A stretch of 64,000 nucleotides of DNA from Niameybacter massiliensis (GTDB lineage: Bacteria; Bacillota; Clostridia; Lachnospirales; Cellulosilyticaceae), in assembly GCF_001282685.1 (NCBI RefSeq), contig NZ_LN875035.1, positions 2,590,001 through 2,654,000 of the forward strand, read 5' to 3'. The notes under the pieces are model-generated. The model did not search any database. It saw only the letters and a list, made by a program, of their open reading frames with translations, and was not told where the DNA came from. Shown piece after piece: positions 43,089 to 52,496 of the stretch; the stretch's first letter is position 1, and each line of letters opens with the position of its first letter. A program made the translations under genes and the position numbers.

Positions 43089-44249
43089 TTAATAAGCTGC
43101 TTTAAAGATATTGATAATATCTTCTTTATTACCTTTACGTGGATTACTAAAAGCATTGCCATCTTTCAATGCCATTTCTGCCATATATTCAAAATCTGTT
43201 TCTTTAATTCCCATTTCTTTTAATGATGTTGGGATACCGATTTCTCTAGATAATCTAAACATAGCATCGATTGCTTTTTCAGCTGCTTCATGCACTGATA
43301 AGCCATCAATTTTTTCACCCATAAACTCTGCAATATCAGCAAACTTTTGTGGATTAGAAATAACATTGTATTTACAAACATGTGGTAATAACATTGCATT
43401 GGCTACACCATGTGGCATATCGTATAACCCACCTAATTGATGTGCCATTGCATGTACGTAGCCTAAGTTACCATTATTAAATGCCATACCTGCAAGGAGT
43501 GAAGCATAAGCCATATTTGTTCTTGCTTCTAAGTTGTCTCCCATAGCTACTGCTTGTCTTAAATTATTTGCTATTAATTTAATAGATTGTATTGCAGATG
43601 CATCTGTTACAGGATTTGCATCTTTTGAAACATAAGCTTCTACGGCATGAGTTAAAGCATCCATTCCTGTTGCAGCTGTAAGTCCTGCTGGTTTGCCAAT
43701 CATAAGTTCTGGATCATTGAAAGATACGAGTGGTAAGTTTCTCCAGCTTACGATAACATATTTAACTTTTGTTTTTGTATTTGTAATAACACAATGTCTT
43801 GTTACTTCACTTGCTGTACCAGCTGTTGTATTGACTGCTAGGATTGGTGGTAGTGGGTTAGTCAAAGTCTCAATACCTGCATACTCATATAAGTCACCTT
43901 CATGTGTTGCAGCAATTCCAATCCCTTTACCACAGTCATGAGGAGATCCACCACCTACTGTTACGATCATATCACAATTTTCTTCTTTAAATATTTTTAA
44001 TCCCTCTGCTACGTTTGTATCTTTAGGATTTGGTTCTGTTCCATCATATATAGCAACTTCAAGCCCGGCTTGGGTTAAATAGTTTATTGTTTGCTCAACT
44101 GCGCCATTTGCTTGATTTCTTAAGAATTTATCTGTAACAACAAGTACTTTTTTCCCACCTAACATCTTCGCACGTTCACCAATCACCTTTAAACATCCTG
44201 GTCCCATGAAATTCACACTTGGTAGTAAATAGTCATACATTCTACTCAT
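43089..44249 (-). CDS. Iron-containing (group III) alcohol dehydrogenase
   Basis: 386 aa from the ATG at 44249 (GGAGG 7 nt upstream). NAD(P)-binding GGGSPHDCGKGI near residue 100. Metal ligands are in the usual places: D/H in GMDALTHAVEAYVS, then H in GYVHAMAHQLGG and H in YDMPHGVANA. Members reduce aldehydes to ethanol, butanol or 1,3-propanediol. The exact substrate is not readable. The next gene upstream encodes a PocR-domain AraC regulator, a combination seen with diol or alcohol metabolism, so 1,2- or 1,3-propanediol-type chemistry is one option. Confidence 0.92.
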   Translation of the reverse strand: MSRMYDYLLPSVNFMGPGCLKVIGERAKMLGGKKVLVVTDKFLRNQANGAVEQTINYLTQAGLEVAIYDGTEPNPKDTNVAEGLKIFKEENCDMIVTVGGGSPHDCGKGIGIAATHEGDLYEYAGIETLTNPLPPILAVNTTAGTASEVTRHCVITNTKTKVKYVIVSWRNLPLVSFNDPELMIGKPAGLTAATGMDALTHAVEAYVSKDANPVTDASAIQSIKLIANNLRQAVAMGDNLEARTNMAYASLLAGMAFNNGNLGYVHAMAHQLGGLYDMPHGVANAMLLPHVCKYNVISNPQKFADIAEFMGEKIDGLSVHEAAEKAIDAMFRLSREIGIPTSLKEMGIKETDFEYMAEMALKDGNAFSNPRKGNKEDIINIFKAAY

Positions 44250-44462
44250 TTGATATCCTCCAAATTTAAGCATAGTTTATTTTTCAATACTCTTGTTTGA
44301 GAGCTTCTTATATTTTAAAAGTGGTCAGCTCTAATTTTATATTTAATATTATAGTATTATTTACACAAATATGCATGAGACAGATATGTCATAAAATTAC
44401 ATTTATTAATGGTAATTTTATGTTCTTTTTAAATTTAATTGTAATTTTTATACTTTGTTTCA

Positions 44463-44518
44463 AAATAAAATAAGATGCTACAGCAATTCTTTTGATTGCG
44501 TAGCATCTTATTTTATTT
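44463..44518 (-). terminator. Terminator of the PocR-AraC gene
   Basis: Long stem AAAATAAGATGCTAC / GTAGCATCTTATTTT plus inner GCAAT/ATTGC; the gene's stop lies in its arm. Confidence 0.8.
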
Positions 44519-45544
44519 TTTATAATATTTTCTATAGAGATGTGGCGTAACCCCTTCATACTTTTTAAAGATTTTTATAAAGTATCCAGGTTCGTTAAAG
44601 CCTAGCTCCTCACTCATTTCACTAATGGGAATATCTGTTTCTTCTAGTATACTTTTCGCCCACTCTATTTTAAGTTTGGATACATAGAGACTGAACTTTT
44701 CTCCTGTTTCCTTTACAAATAGTCTACTAAAATAACTTGGACTTACATGGCAAAGTTCTGCCATTTCTTTTACGGATACATGTTCATTCTTGTGAGTATA
44801 AATATAGTCTATTGCAGGCTTCAAGACCTTACTTACACTAATTTTTTCTTGTTCACGCTCTATATAAGAACTTATAATCCTATTAGACATCTCTTTTTTT
44901 ATATTTTCTATACTCTTTGTTTGATAACCTAACAAAATATCCTGGCTTATATGATGTTCTTTCAAGCCAATAGCTTCATTTAGCTCGAGAGCTAAACTTT
45001 TATCTAATGCTTCTTCAACAAGATAATTACTCAAGTTAAAAATCATCTCTGAGAGATTAACTACCTCTTCATAACTCAAAACTGGCAAGGCTTCATAGTG
45101 TTCTTTAAGATGATTGATTGTTCCTTCAATCCATTCTTTATTAGGTAGTGCTACGATTTGTTCAAGGGTATTATGCATATGATGATCAGATAACTTAACT
45201 TGCCCAACCATAATGGCCCCAATGTACTTATCATCTACTATAATGGGCACTGCAATATCTACTATGCCAAAGTGGCATAAATATATGTAAGGTTTATTGG
45301 TGCGAACGGCTTCTAAGCCGCCTCTTGAATCACATTTTTGACAATACATTGCCATTTTCTTATCCGCTCTTACTATAGAACAAAACTTCTGACATCCACT
45401 ATGCTTGGTCATAGGATTCCCTTTATAATCTATAATAATCATAGCTGCTTTTGTAATTAAAACCATTGAATCTTGTAGCTTATCCCACTTTTTAAAATCA
45501 ATAATCTGGTCTACTTTTAATGTACTTTTCTTCAAAGTAAGCAA
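44513..45544 (-). CDS. PocR-sensor AraC-family regulator
   Basis: 343 aa. The N-terminal PocR ligand-binding domain (about 15-170) has conserved cysteines CQKFCSIVRADKKMAMYCQKCD and LCHFGIVDIAVPI. The C-terminus is a two-HTH AraC domain (VSVKEMAELCHVSPSYFSRLFVKETG and ISEMSEELGFNEPGYFIKIFKKYEGVTPHLYRK). PocR of Salmonella activates the propanediol genes. Here the gene directly precedes the iron alcohol dehydrogenase on the same strand and is probably its activator. The ligand is unknown. Confidence 0.9.
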   Translation of the reverse strand: MLTLKKSTLKVDQIIDFKKWDKLQDSMVLITKAAMIIIDYKGNPMTKHSGCQKFCSIVRADKKMAMYCQKCDSRGGLEAVRTNKPYIYLCHFGIVDIAVPIIVDDKYIGAIMVGQVKLSDHHMHNTLEQIVALPNKEWIEGTINHLKEHYEALPVLSYEEVVNLSEMIFNLSNYLVEEALDKSLALELNEAIGLKEHHISQDILLGYQTKSIENIKKEMSNRIISSYIEREQEKISVSKVLKPAIDYIYTHKNEHVSVKEMAELCHVSPSYFSRLFVKETGEKFSLYVSKLKIEWAKSILEETDIPISEMSEELGFNEPGYFIKIFKKYEGVTPHLYRKYYKK

Positions 45545-45620
45545 CTCCTCAATAAGATATCTACTTTTATTATACTATAAATCCTCTTCTAGTCCCAGTT
45601 TTGCCCTTAAACAAAAAAAA

Positions 45621-45655
45621 CACAGCCATTCAAGAGGGCGAATGGCTGCGATTTT
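45621..45655 (-). terminator. Terminator of the GPH symporter gene
   Basis: Stem CACAGCCATT / AATGGCTGCG with a 10-nt loop and a run of eight T on the minus strand. Confidence 0.8.
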
Positions 45656-45674
45656 TGAGTTCTATTTTGTCATA

Positions 45675-47111
45675 TTAACACATTTCAAATTCTACACTTT
45701 CTATTTCTGCCTCTGTCTCTATCCCTTCAAATTCCTTTGCACGTTTTGTAGAAATAAAAGCCTCCATCTCACTTTCAGTTTTCTTACTAATTGGATAGAA
45801 CTTCATTGCGACGATAGAACATATAAAGGCAGCAATTGGAATAAGTGTCTTCATATATAAAATAGCATTAAGTGTTTGTGGTGTTTGTTGTGCAAGCCCA
45901 GGTGCATAACCTACAAAATCAAGTACATATCCCATAATAAATGCACCAAAAGCTTGGGAAAGCTTATTAACAAAAGTAAAAGTTGAAGAAACGAGGGCTG
46001 AACCATTAATCCCTGTCTTCCATTCTGCATAATTGGCAGAGTCTAATACTGCTGAACGACTCAGCATATTATTAACCGCTCCAATAAGTGGCGTTGCAAC
46101 AATAAAGACCATCACAAGAAAAGTATTATTTGCTGGTGTAAAGAGTAATCCAAGAGCTGCAATAATGGCAATGGCTTCTATAACAATAATACCATTTTTC
46201 TTTCCTAATTTTGCTACATACCACCCTACAATACCAATAAGCATAAATGAAAAGATTGTTGTCGCCCATCCTATGATTCCCATAAGGTGTGTTTTTTCAC
46301 CCATATTGTATTTAAAGAAATACATATTTAGCCCATTACCTATTTGAATGGCTAAACTATCGGTTCCAAAACTAATAAGTACCATCAAAAGTGCTGTATT
46401 TGATGTGATGACTTTCATTCTTTGTTTAAAGGATATTTTCTCGCCTTTTTGAGCTTGCTTTGCTTGTGCTGGATTATAAATATCAAGTTTTCTTACAGAC
46501 ATCGCAGAAATAATAAACATAATGGTGCTAAATACTGCAAAGATTGCAGCAACCATCAACCAAGCTTCCTCACTTGAATCCCCTCCAAACCAATTTAACA
46601 TAGGGATAGCAAGCGCTGTAACCGCTAACGAACCAATATTCCCAACTGCTTGGAAAATTGCCTGTACTTTGGCACGACGCGCTGTACTATGACTCAAAAT
46701 AATAGGTAGTGCAAGCTGAGGAATTTGTACACATGTCCATGCTAAACTATATAAAATATAACTTGTATAAGCATAAATAATTTTCCCACCCATGCTTAAT
46801 TCCGGTGCCATAAACATAACAACAAAAATCACACCAAGTAAAGGGGATCCAAATAAGATATAAGGTCTATACTTACCAAATTTCTTAGAATTTGTCTTAT
46901 CAATAATCATCCCCATAAGTGGATCTGTAAATGCATCTACAAGCCTTGCAACCATAAAGATTGTTCCTGCAACAGTTGCTGAAATGCCCAAGATATTGGT
47001 GTAATAGAACATAATATACGTTCCTACAAACATAAAAATCGCTGTATTTGCAATGTTCCCTATACTGTATAAGTATATATCCTTTTCTGATGCCTCAACT
47101 GAATACTTCAT
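45675..47111 (-). CDS. GPH-family sugar:cation symporter (MFS superfamily)
   Basis: 478 aa, 12 predicted helices. Family marks are DAFTDPLMGMIID after helix 2 and KFGKYRPYILFG. The GPH family includes melibiose, xyloside and glucuronide carriers, driven by Na+ or H+. It is divergent from the sulfatase gene at 47425 across an AT-rich region with operator-like repeats, and the ROK repressor gene is close by. A desulfated glycan fragment or glucuronide would be a reasonable cargo, but this is inference. Confidence 0.9.
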   Translation of the reverse strand: MKYSVEASEKDIYLYSIGNIANTAIFMFVGTYIMFYYTNILGISATVAGTIFMVARLVDAFTDPLMGMIIDKTNSKKFGKYRPYILFGSPLLGVIFVVMFMAPELSMGGKIIYAYTSYILYSLAWTCVQIPQLALPIILSHSTARRAKVQAIFQAVGNIGSLAVTALAIPMLNWFGGDSSEEAWLMVAAIFAVFSTIMFIISAMSVRKLDIYNPAQAKQAQKGEKISFKQRMKVITSNTALLMVLISFGTDSLAIQIGNGLNMYFFKYNMGEKTHLMGIIGWATTIFSFMLIGIVGWYVAKLGKKNGIIVIEAIAIIAALGLLFTPANNTFLVMVFIVATPLIGAVNNMLSRSAVLDSANYAEWKTGINGSALVSSTFTFVNKLSQAFGAFIMGYVLDFVGYAPGLAQQTPQTLNAILYMKTLIPIAAFICSIVAMKFYPISKKTESEMEAFISTKRAKEFEGIETEAEIESVEFEMC

Positions 47112-47424
47112 TATACCGCCTCCCTGACTTTATCTTTTTAATCACTTACTTTATTTTTTATAAAAAATAATTAGTAATCCTCCCCTCTTCACTTTTTGGC
47201 TTTAAAATGTGACTTTTCTGTATATATTTTTATTTAATTAATTATAATTTAAAATTATATATTTATGCAATATGTATTTTTTAAACATATTATACTCATT
47301 TTTTAGTGCATTTTTTATAGTTTTATTATTATTTTCATTATCTATTGTATTTTAAAATACTAAATGATATATTAAAAATTATAATTTATAATTAATATCC
47401 TATCACAGAAAGGAATCAACCGTT
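47112..47424. promoter_or_regulatory. Divergent promoter region with ATATTAA...TTAATAT repeat
   Basis: 313 bp, very AT-rich, no coding signal, between divergent symporter and sulfatase genes. It includes ATATTAA-N16-TTAATAT at 47369-47398, about 27 bp before the sulfatase start. Similar arms occur before the DUF4838 gene (50483-50513). Both are plausible ROK-repressor operators, but the AT bias lowers certainty. Confidence 0.45.
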
Positions 47425-48873
47425 ATGTCTAAAAGAAAAAATATCCTCCTCATCTTATCCGACCAACAACGCTACGATACAGTTAGCGCCTACGGCCTAA
47501 ATGCAGTATGCAAAACACCTCATATCGATACCCTAGCATCCGAAGGTATGAAATTTACCAATGCCTTTACTTCTTCCGCCATATGTGCACCAGCCAGAGC
47601 TAGTGTTATGACAGGGCTCTTCCCTCATAATCATGGCGTTATCGATAATTTTACAGATATCAAAGATGGCATACCTGTTCTTGGCCATTGCATGAAAGAA
47701 CAAGGCTATTTCTGTGGACTTGCAGGGAAATGGCATGTATCTGCAACTAAGACACCTGAAGATTGTGGTTTTGACGGCAAAGCTTTTATGGGATATGGTT
47801 TCCCTGGTAGTGGTGTCTTTTCCAGCTTAAAATTTAATCAGCCACCAGATAACGCACCTAATTATTATGAAGAATATCTTAAAGAAAATGGATTTGATAA
47901 ACCTGATGTATCTCATGGTTTTTTAGGCAATAATCCTGCCCTTCAAATCCAAGAAATGTATGCTAAGCATGAAGGCCCACTAGAAAGCACCATCGAATAC
48001 TTTGTTGCACATGAGGCAAACCGTCTTATAGACAAGGCTGTTTCACAAGATCAACCATTTCTTCTCTGGGCTAACTTCTGGGGTCCACATTCTCCAAGTA
48101 TCGTTCCTGAGCCTTACTTCTCCATGTATGACCCTAAAGATATTAAAGAGCACCCAAGTTACAAAGAAACTTTCGAAAACAAACCTTATGGACATTATCT
48201 GTCCGAAAAAATGTGGGGGCTTGGCGACTACGGCTGGGATGGCTTTGCTGATATTGCAGCCAAATACTATGGCCACTGTACTTTAATTGATGATATGGTA
48301 GGTATGATTATTCAAAAACTTAAAGATCTTGGTATTTACGAAGATACAATCATTATTTATAGCGCCGACCATGGTGATTGCCTTGGTGCTCATAAATTAA
48401 TCGAAAAAGGTGCATTTACATATGATGAAATTTATAGAATCCCTATGATTGTTAAGGGACTTGGCACTAAAGATAACGATAGTTTTGTCTATCTTCAAGA
48501 GTTAATGCCTACACTTTTAGACATTGCAGGCACCTCTCCAGCTAAGCCTGTAGACGGCGAGAGTCTTCTACCACTCATGGAAGGTAGACAAGAAAGTAAT
48601 GGACGAACAGAAATCTACGGCGAGTACCATAACCACTTCTATGTATCACGTCAACGTATGGTTCGAGATAATCACTACCAATTTACTTTTAATGAAAATG
48701 AAAAAGGTGAACTTTATGACTTTGACAAAGATCCTTACCAACTCAATAATGTTTGCTACGACCCAGCCTACTCCCAAATCAAAAAAGCATATATAGAAAA
48801 AATGTCTCATTATATGAAAACAACTAACGATCCAGCTGGTGTTTGGTTCCATAGAATCAAAGAATTTTATTAA
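47425..48873 (+). CDS. Sulfatase (formylglycine type, Cys-type site)
   Basis: 482 aa alkaline-phosphatase-fold sulfatase. Metal residues are in LILSDQQRYD (12-18). The active-site signature CAPARAS has C54, P56 and R58, where C54 becomes formylglycine. Further motifs are GKWHVS and YSADHGD. No signal peptide is present, so the substrate is probably imported first. A Cys-type sulfatase needs an anaerobic radical-SAM maturase, which is not encoded in this window. AAAGGA precedes the start. Its place beside a GPH symporter and ROK repressor suggests a sulfated sugar substrate. Confidence 0.93.
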   Translation: MSKRKNILLILSDQQRYDTVSAYGLNAVCKTPHIDTLASEGMKFTNAFTSSAICAPARASVMTGLFPHNHGVIDNFTDIKDGIPVLGHCMKEQGYFCGLAGKWHVSATKTPEDCGFDGKAFMGYGFPGSGVFSSLKFNQPPDNAPNYYEEYLKENGFDKPDVSHGFLGNNPALQIQEMYAKHEGPLESTIEYFVAHEANRLIDKAVSQDQPFLLWANFWGPHSPSIVPEPYFSMYDPKDIKEHPSYKETFENKPYGHYLSEKMWGLGDYGWDGFADIAAKYYGHCTLIDDMVGMIIQKLKDLGIYEDTIIIYSADHGDCLGAHKLIEKGAFTYDEIYRIPMIVKGLGTKDNDSFVYLQELMPTLLDIAGTSPAKPVDGESLLPLMEGRQESNGRTEIYGEYHNHFYVSRQRMVRDNHYQFTFNENEKGELYDFDKDPYQLNNVCYDPAYSQIKKAYIEKMSHYMKTTNDPAGVWFHRIKEFY

Positions 48874-48892
48874 AGCTACGTCTATTAATTAA

Positions 48893-48939
48893 AAAAGAGT
48901 TATAAAACGCATGCAAGCTGCACGTTTTATAACTCTTTT
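48893..48939. terminator. Bidirectional terminator between sulfatase and ROK genes
   Basis: Seventeen-base perfect stem AAAAGAGTTATAAAACG / complement, T-runs on both strands, between convergent genes. Confidence 0.9.
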
Positions 48940-48951
48940 AAATTTTCCTGC

Positions 48952-50139
48952 TTATTCATTTATAAAATAGGCATCAATGGCACGAGCACTTGCTCCAATC
49001 GCTCCGTTAATAGGACTATAAGGCAAAATTTCAATATTAGAACCATAATGATTCCCCATAAAGTTCAAGTCCTTATCTATATACAATTGAAGCTGCCTAC
49101 CCACTTCTAAATCATCAAATAGTCGCCCATGTAAAAATATTTTGGTAGGATTAATAAGAATAGATAAATTAGATATAGTCATACTCAAGTATTTAAGCCC
49201 TTCTAAAATATAACCTCTTATGATCTCATCCCCCAAATTATAAGCTGTGATAATATGCTCAATGCTTATTTCTTCCGGCGACTCTACTAAACTATTTAAG
49301 ATGATAGAACCTTTATTCTCTACTAATAATTTAGCCGCTTTAATCAGCCATCTTTCACTTGCATAAGTCTGCAAGCAACCGCTTTTACCACATTCACAAC
49401 ACTTACCATCTACCTTTACAATGGTATGCCCAATTTCACCTGCAATATAATTATCTGCTTTAAATAACTCTCCATCAATCATATTTGCACAATACATGCC
49501 TATTCCCACATGGAAAAATGCAAAGTTCTCAGGTGTTGTCTGTGGTTCAAACAAGTATCTCCCAAAAGCCATGCATCTTACATTATTATCCATAATAATA
49601 GGCAAGCAAAATCTTTCTTTTATCTTTTGGGGTTGGAAGGATTTCCACACTTTTGAATCTGTTACAAGCTCTGTCTGATTACTACTTAATTTCCCTGGTA
49701 AGGCAATGCCTATGCCCACTAACTTAGGCACAATTTCCTTATTTCTCTCTATAAGTGTATCTACATTTTGCACAATAAATCCCGTAATATTTGTAACTGC
49801 TTTATAAGTGGTTGAAAACATAATTTCATCTATCACTTTACCACTTAAATTAGTAATACAAAAAGCAATATACTTTTCATTAAACTCTATCCCTATACCA
49901 TATACATAATCTCTATTTAGATCAATCAACACCCTCTTCCTCCCAAGAGTATTGTCGCCCATCTGCTCTGCTTCACCTAAATTAACAATAATCCCTTCAT
50001 TAATTAATGCTGCTGTGGTAGTTGTCACTGTAGCAGGTGTAATCTCAGTACTTTCTGCAATGGTAGCTCTAGATACAGGTGCATTTCTAAAAATATATTC
50101 TAAAATTTTTGTTCGATTGGACTTTTTTACATTATTCAT
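48952..50139 (-). CDS. ROK-family transcriptional repressor
   Basis: 395 aa. N-terminal winged helix (about 5-60: ILEYIFRNAPVSRATIAESTEITPATVTTTTAALINEGIIV), then the ROK sugar-kinase-like fold. The zinc motif is CCECGKSGCLQTYAS. The kinase-type catalytic DxGxT is not evident, in line with NagC/XylR regulators that bind a sugar ligand without acting on it. It is convergent with the sulfatase gene and divergent from the DUF4838 gene. Those genes and the symporter are the likely regulon, via ATATTAA-type repeats. Confidence 0.9.
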   Translation of the reverse strand: MNNVKKSNRTKILEYIFRNAPVSRATIAESTEITPATVTTTTAALINEGIIVNLGEAEQMGDNTLGRKRVLIDLNRDYVYGIGIEFNEKYIAFCITNLSGKVIDEIMFSTTYKAVTNITGFIVQNVDTLIERNKEIVPKLVGIGIALPGKLSSNQTELVTDSKVWKSFQPQKIKERFCLPIIMDNNVRCMAFGRYLFEPQTTPENFAFFHVGIGMYCANMIDGELFKADNYIAGEIGHTIVKVDGKCCECGKSGCLQTYASERWLIKAAKLLVENKGSIILNSLVESPEEISIEHIITAYNLGDEIIRGYILEGLKYLSMTISNLSILINPTKIFLHGRLFDDLEVGRQLQLYIDKDLNFMGNHYGSNIEILPYSPINGAIGASARAIDAYFINE

Positions 50140-50525
50140 CGTCTCTCACCTTTTATCTCATTCTATTACTTAATTTTTATAATTAATTATATCATATCTA
50201 CGTCATTCCTCAATTTTTTTCTACTACACATGCCTCTATATTATTTTAAATAAATAATTTTTTTAATTTTATCTATATCAAATCTAGATTCTTTCATTTT
50301 ATAATTAATTCGTTTTCCTTAGAATCTTTCTTTTATCAACAACTCTTTTACGTATTCCCTCCATCACACTTATCAAACTTGCATATATATTTCTATTTAA
50401 TTTATTTACATTTCACAATTTACTATTTTATTATTTTACTTTAAACTCAATTATAGTAGCTATTTTATACTTTTAAATCTAGTCATATTAATTATATTTA
50501 TTAATTAATATGACATTAAGAAAGG
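50140..50525. other. Divergent intergenic region between ROK and DUF4838 genes
   Basis: 386 bp, very AT-rich, no coding frame. Several TATAATTAATTA-like stretches (for example near 50178 and 50300) and the perfect inverted repeat at 50483-50513 are the only visible structure. Confidence 0.45.
50483..50513. promoter_or_regulatory. 12-bp perfect inverted repeat, candidate ROK operator
   Basis: TCATATTAATTA and its exact complement, spaced by 7 nt, ending about 12 bp before the DUF4838 start. The position would block transcription or translation start if bound. Confidence 0.55.
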
Positions 50526-52430
50526 ATGAGCCCTTTGGAAATCAATCTTATTTTTACTTCTGACGATTCTACTTTACGCTTTTGTGCCACAGAACTTAAT
50601 TATTATCTAAAAAAAATAGACTTCACCACCTCTATTTCTTTTAATGCTAACACACAAAATGCATTTCCTATTTATTTAAGTACACAAGATGCTTGCGTAC
50701 ATACTTTAGATGATTCTTATCAAATTCATTGCACTACCAAATCCATCCACTTACTTGGCAGCAACAAACGCTCTGTTTTACTTGCAACATACAAATTACT
50801 TTATCTTCTAGGATGTAGATTTTTACAACCAGGTAAGCAATACGAGTATATCCCTCAAAAAGATTTGAGCTCCTTTTTACCATGCTATATACATAACCAA
50901 ACCTATACAGCTTCCCTTAGACACCGAGGCGTATGTATCGAAGGGGCAAACGCTCTTGAAAACGTACTAGACTTTATTGATTGGCTTCCTAAGCTAGGTT
51001 ACAATAGCTTTTTCATGCAATTTAAGCTTCCCTATGCCTTCTTCGAGAGATGGTATAAACACACTTTTAACCCTTTACTATCTCCCCAAGACCTTACCGA
51101 AAAACAATTAGAATCCTTTTTAGAAACTATCGAAAGTGAACTTAAAAAAAGAGACTTACTTTATCACAAAGTTGGGCACGGGTGGACATGTGAACCTCTT
51201 GGTTTAAAAGATTTTGGATGGCAAAAAGTTGATGTCACCTTAGAAGATAATAAAAAAGATTGGCTAGCCCTTATCAAAGGTAAACGAGCATTCTGGCGTG
51301 GTATTCCTACTAATACCAACTTATGCTACTCAAATAGTAATGTACAACAAGCCTTCATCAATAATATTGTCGACTATGCAGCCAAGAATCCTTCCATTGA
51401 CTATCTCCATGTATGGTTAGCTGATGAATACAATAATGTCTGTGAATGTGCTAAATGCCAAGACACACTCTTAAGTGACCAATATATAGCTATGCTAAAT
51501 ACTTTAGATGAGGCCCTTACAGAAGCCGGCTTGTCTACAAAAATAGTTTTCCTGCTTTACCAAGAACTTCTTTGGCCACCTCTTCATGAAGTATTCCATA
51601 ATCACGATCGTTTCACACTTATGTTTGCCCCTATTAGCAGAACCTTTGAAAAGAGTTACGAAGACTGCAGCATTCCTGATACTATACCAGCTTACAAGCG
51701 CAACCAGATTACACTTCCACAGTCGTTAGAAGAAAACTTAGCCTTCCTTCAAAAATGGCAAACTAAATGGGATAGTGACAGCTTTGTCTATGATTATCCT
51801 CTCGGACGTGCACACTATGGTGATTTAGGGTATATAAACATTTCAAAAATCATTAGTCAAGATATCAAGGCATTAAAAACGCTTCACTTAAATGGTTATA
51901 TCAGTTGCCAAGAACTAAGAGTAGCAATGCCTCATAGCCTTCCTAACTACATTATGGGCTTAACACTTTTTGATACACATACCGATTTCGATACTATTGC
52001 AGCCGATTACTTCTACCACCTTTATGGCAAAGACGGTGCCTACTACCAAGACTATTTCACAACGATCTCTAATTTATTTAGTTGTGATTATTTCAACGGA
52101 AAAGGTCCAAGAATCTCTACCACTATCGCTGCTAATTGCCTTAAAGCTATAGAATATACCAAGGCCTTTACAATACATACAGCAGAAGAAACTCACCCTT
52201 ATTGCACCAACAAATTACGTTTCCATATTAACTATGTCCATTTATTAGCAACCGCACTTTACCATCTATCTCTTGGAGAGGCTGAAAAAGCACAGACTGC
52301 ATACACTCACTTTATCACCTATATCCAGACCAATGAACCCTTTTTCCAAGATGCTCTAGATGTCTACCGAGTGATCGAAGTTTCTAGTAAATATACCGGA
52401 TTCACATTACCAAATAATTATTCTATTTAA
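50526..52430 (+). CDS. DUF4838-like putative glycoside-active protein
   Basis: 634 aa without signal peptide. The N-terminal ~125 residues resemble the alpha/beta domain that precedes GH20/GH67-type barrels (FATELNYYLKKI, YKLLYLLGCRFLQPG). A DUF4838-like barrel follows, with RHRGVCIEGANALENVLDFIDWLPKLGYNSFFMQ, and VWLADEYNNVCECAKCQ containing acidic residues and a CxCxxC metal-like motif. Relatives sit in polysaccharide loci. Activity is unproven; hexosaminidase- or glucuronidase-like is a guess. Start: ATG at 50526 directly abuts AAAGG. The in-frame TTG at 50535 has proper spacing and may be the real start. Confidence 0.75.
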   Translation: MSPLEINLIFTSDDSTLRFCATELNYYLKKIDFTTSISFNANTQNAFPIYLSTQDACVHTLDDSYQIHCTTKSIHLLGSNKRSVLLATYKLLYLLGCRFLQPGKQYEYIPQKDLSSFLPCYIHNQTYTASLRHRGVCIEGANALENVLDFIDWLPKLGYNSFFMQFKLPYAFFERWYKHTFNPLLSPQDLTEKQLESFLETIESELKKRDLLYHKVGHGWTCEPLGLKDFGWQKVDVTLEDNKKDWLALIKGKRAFWRGIPTNTNLCYSNSNVQQAFINNIVDYAAKNPSIDYLHVWLADEYNNVCECAKCQDTLLSDQYIAMLNTLDEALTEAGLSTKIVFLLYQELLWPPLHEVFHNHDRFTLMFAPISRTFEKSYEDCSIPDTIPAYKRNQITLPQSLEENLAFLQKWQTKWDSDSFVYDYPLGRAHYGDLGYINISKIISQDIKALKTLHLNGYISCQELRVAMPHSLPNYIMGLTLFDTHTDFDTIAADYFYHLYGKDGAYYQDYFTTISNLFSCDYFNGKGPRISTTIAANCLKAIEYTKAFTIHTAEETHPYCTNKLRFHINYVHLLATALYHLSLGEAEKAQTAYTHFITYIQTNEPFFQDALDVYRVIEVSSKYTGFTLPNNYSI

Positions 52431-52436
52431 TATATA

Positions 52437-52482
52437 AAAAGCTCACTTAAATGCTCCTATAAAAGAACATTTAGGTGAGCTT
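52437..52482. terminator. Bidirectional terminator between DUF4838 and kinase genes
   Basis: Stem AAGCTCAC-TAAATG / CATTTA-GTGAGCTT with a 15-nt loop between convergent genes. Confidence 0.8.
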
Positions 52483-52496
52483 CTATACTTATACAA

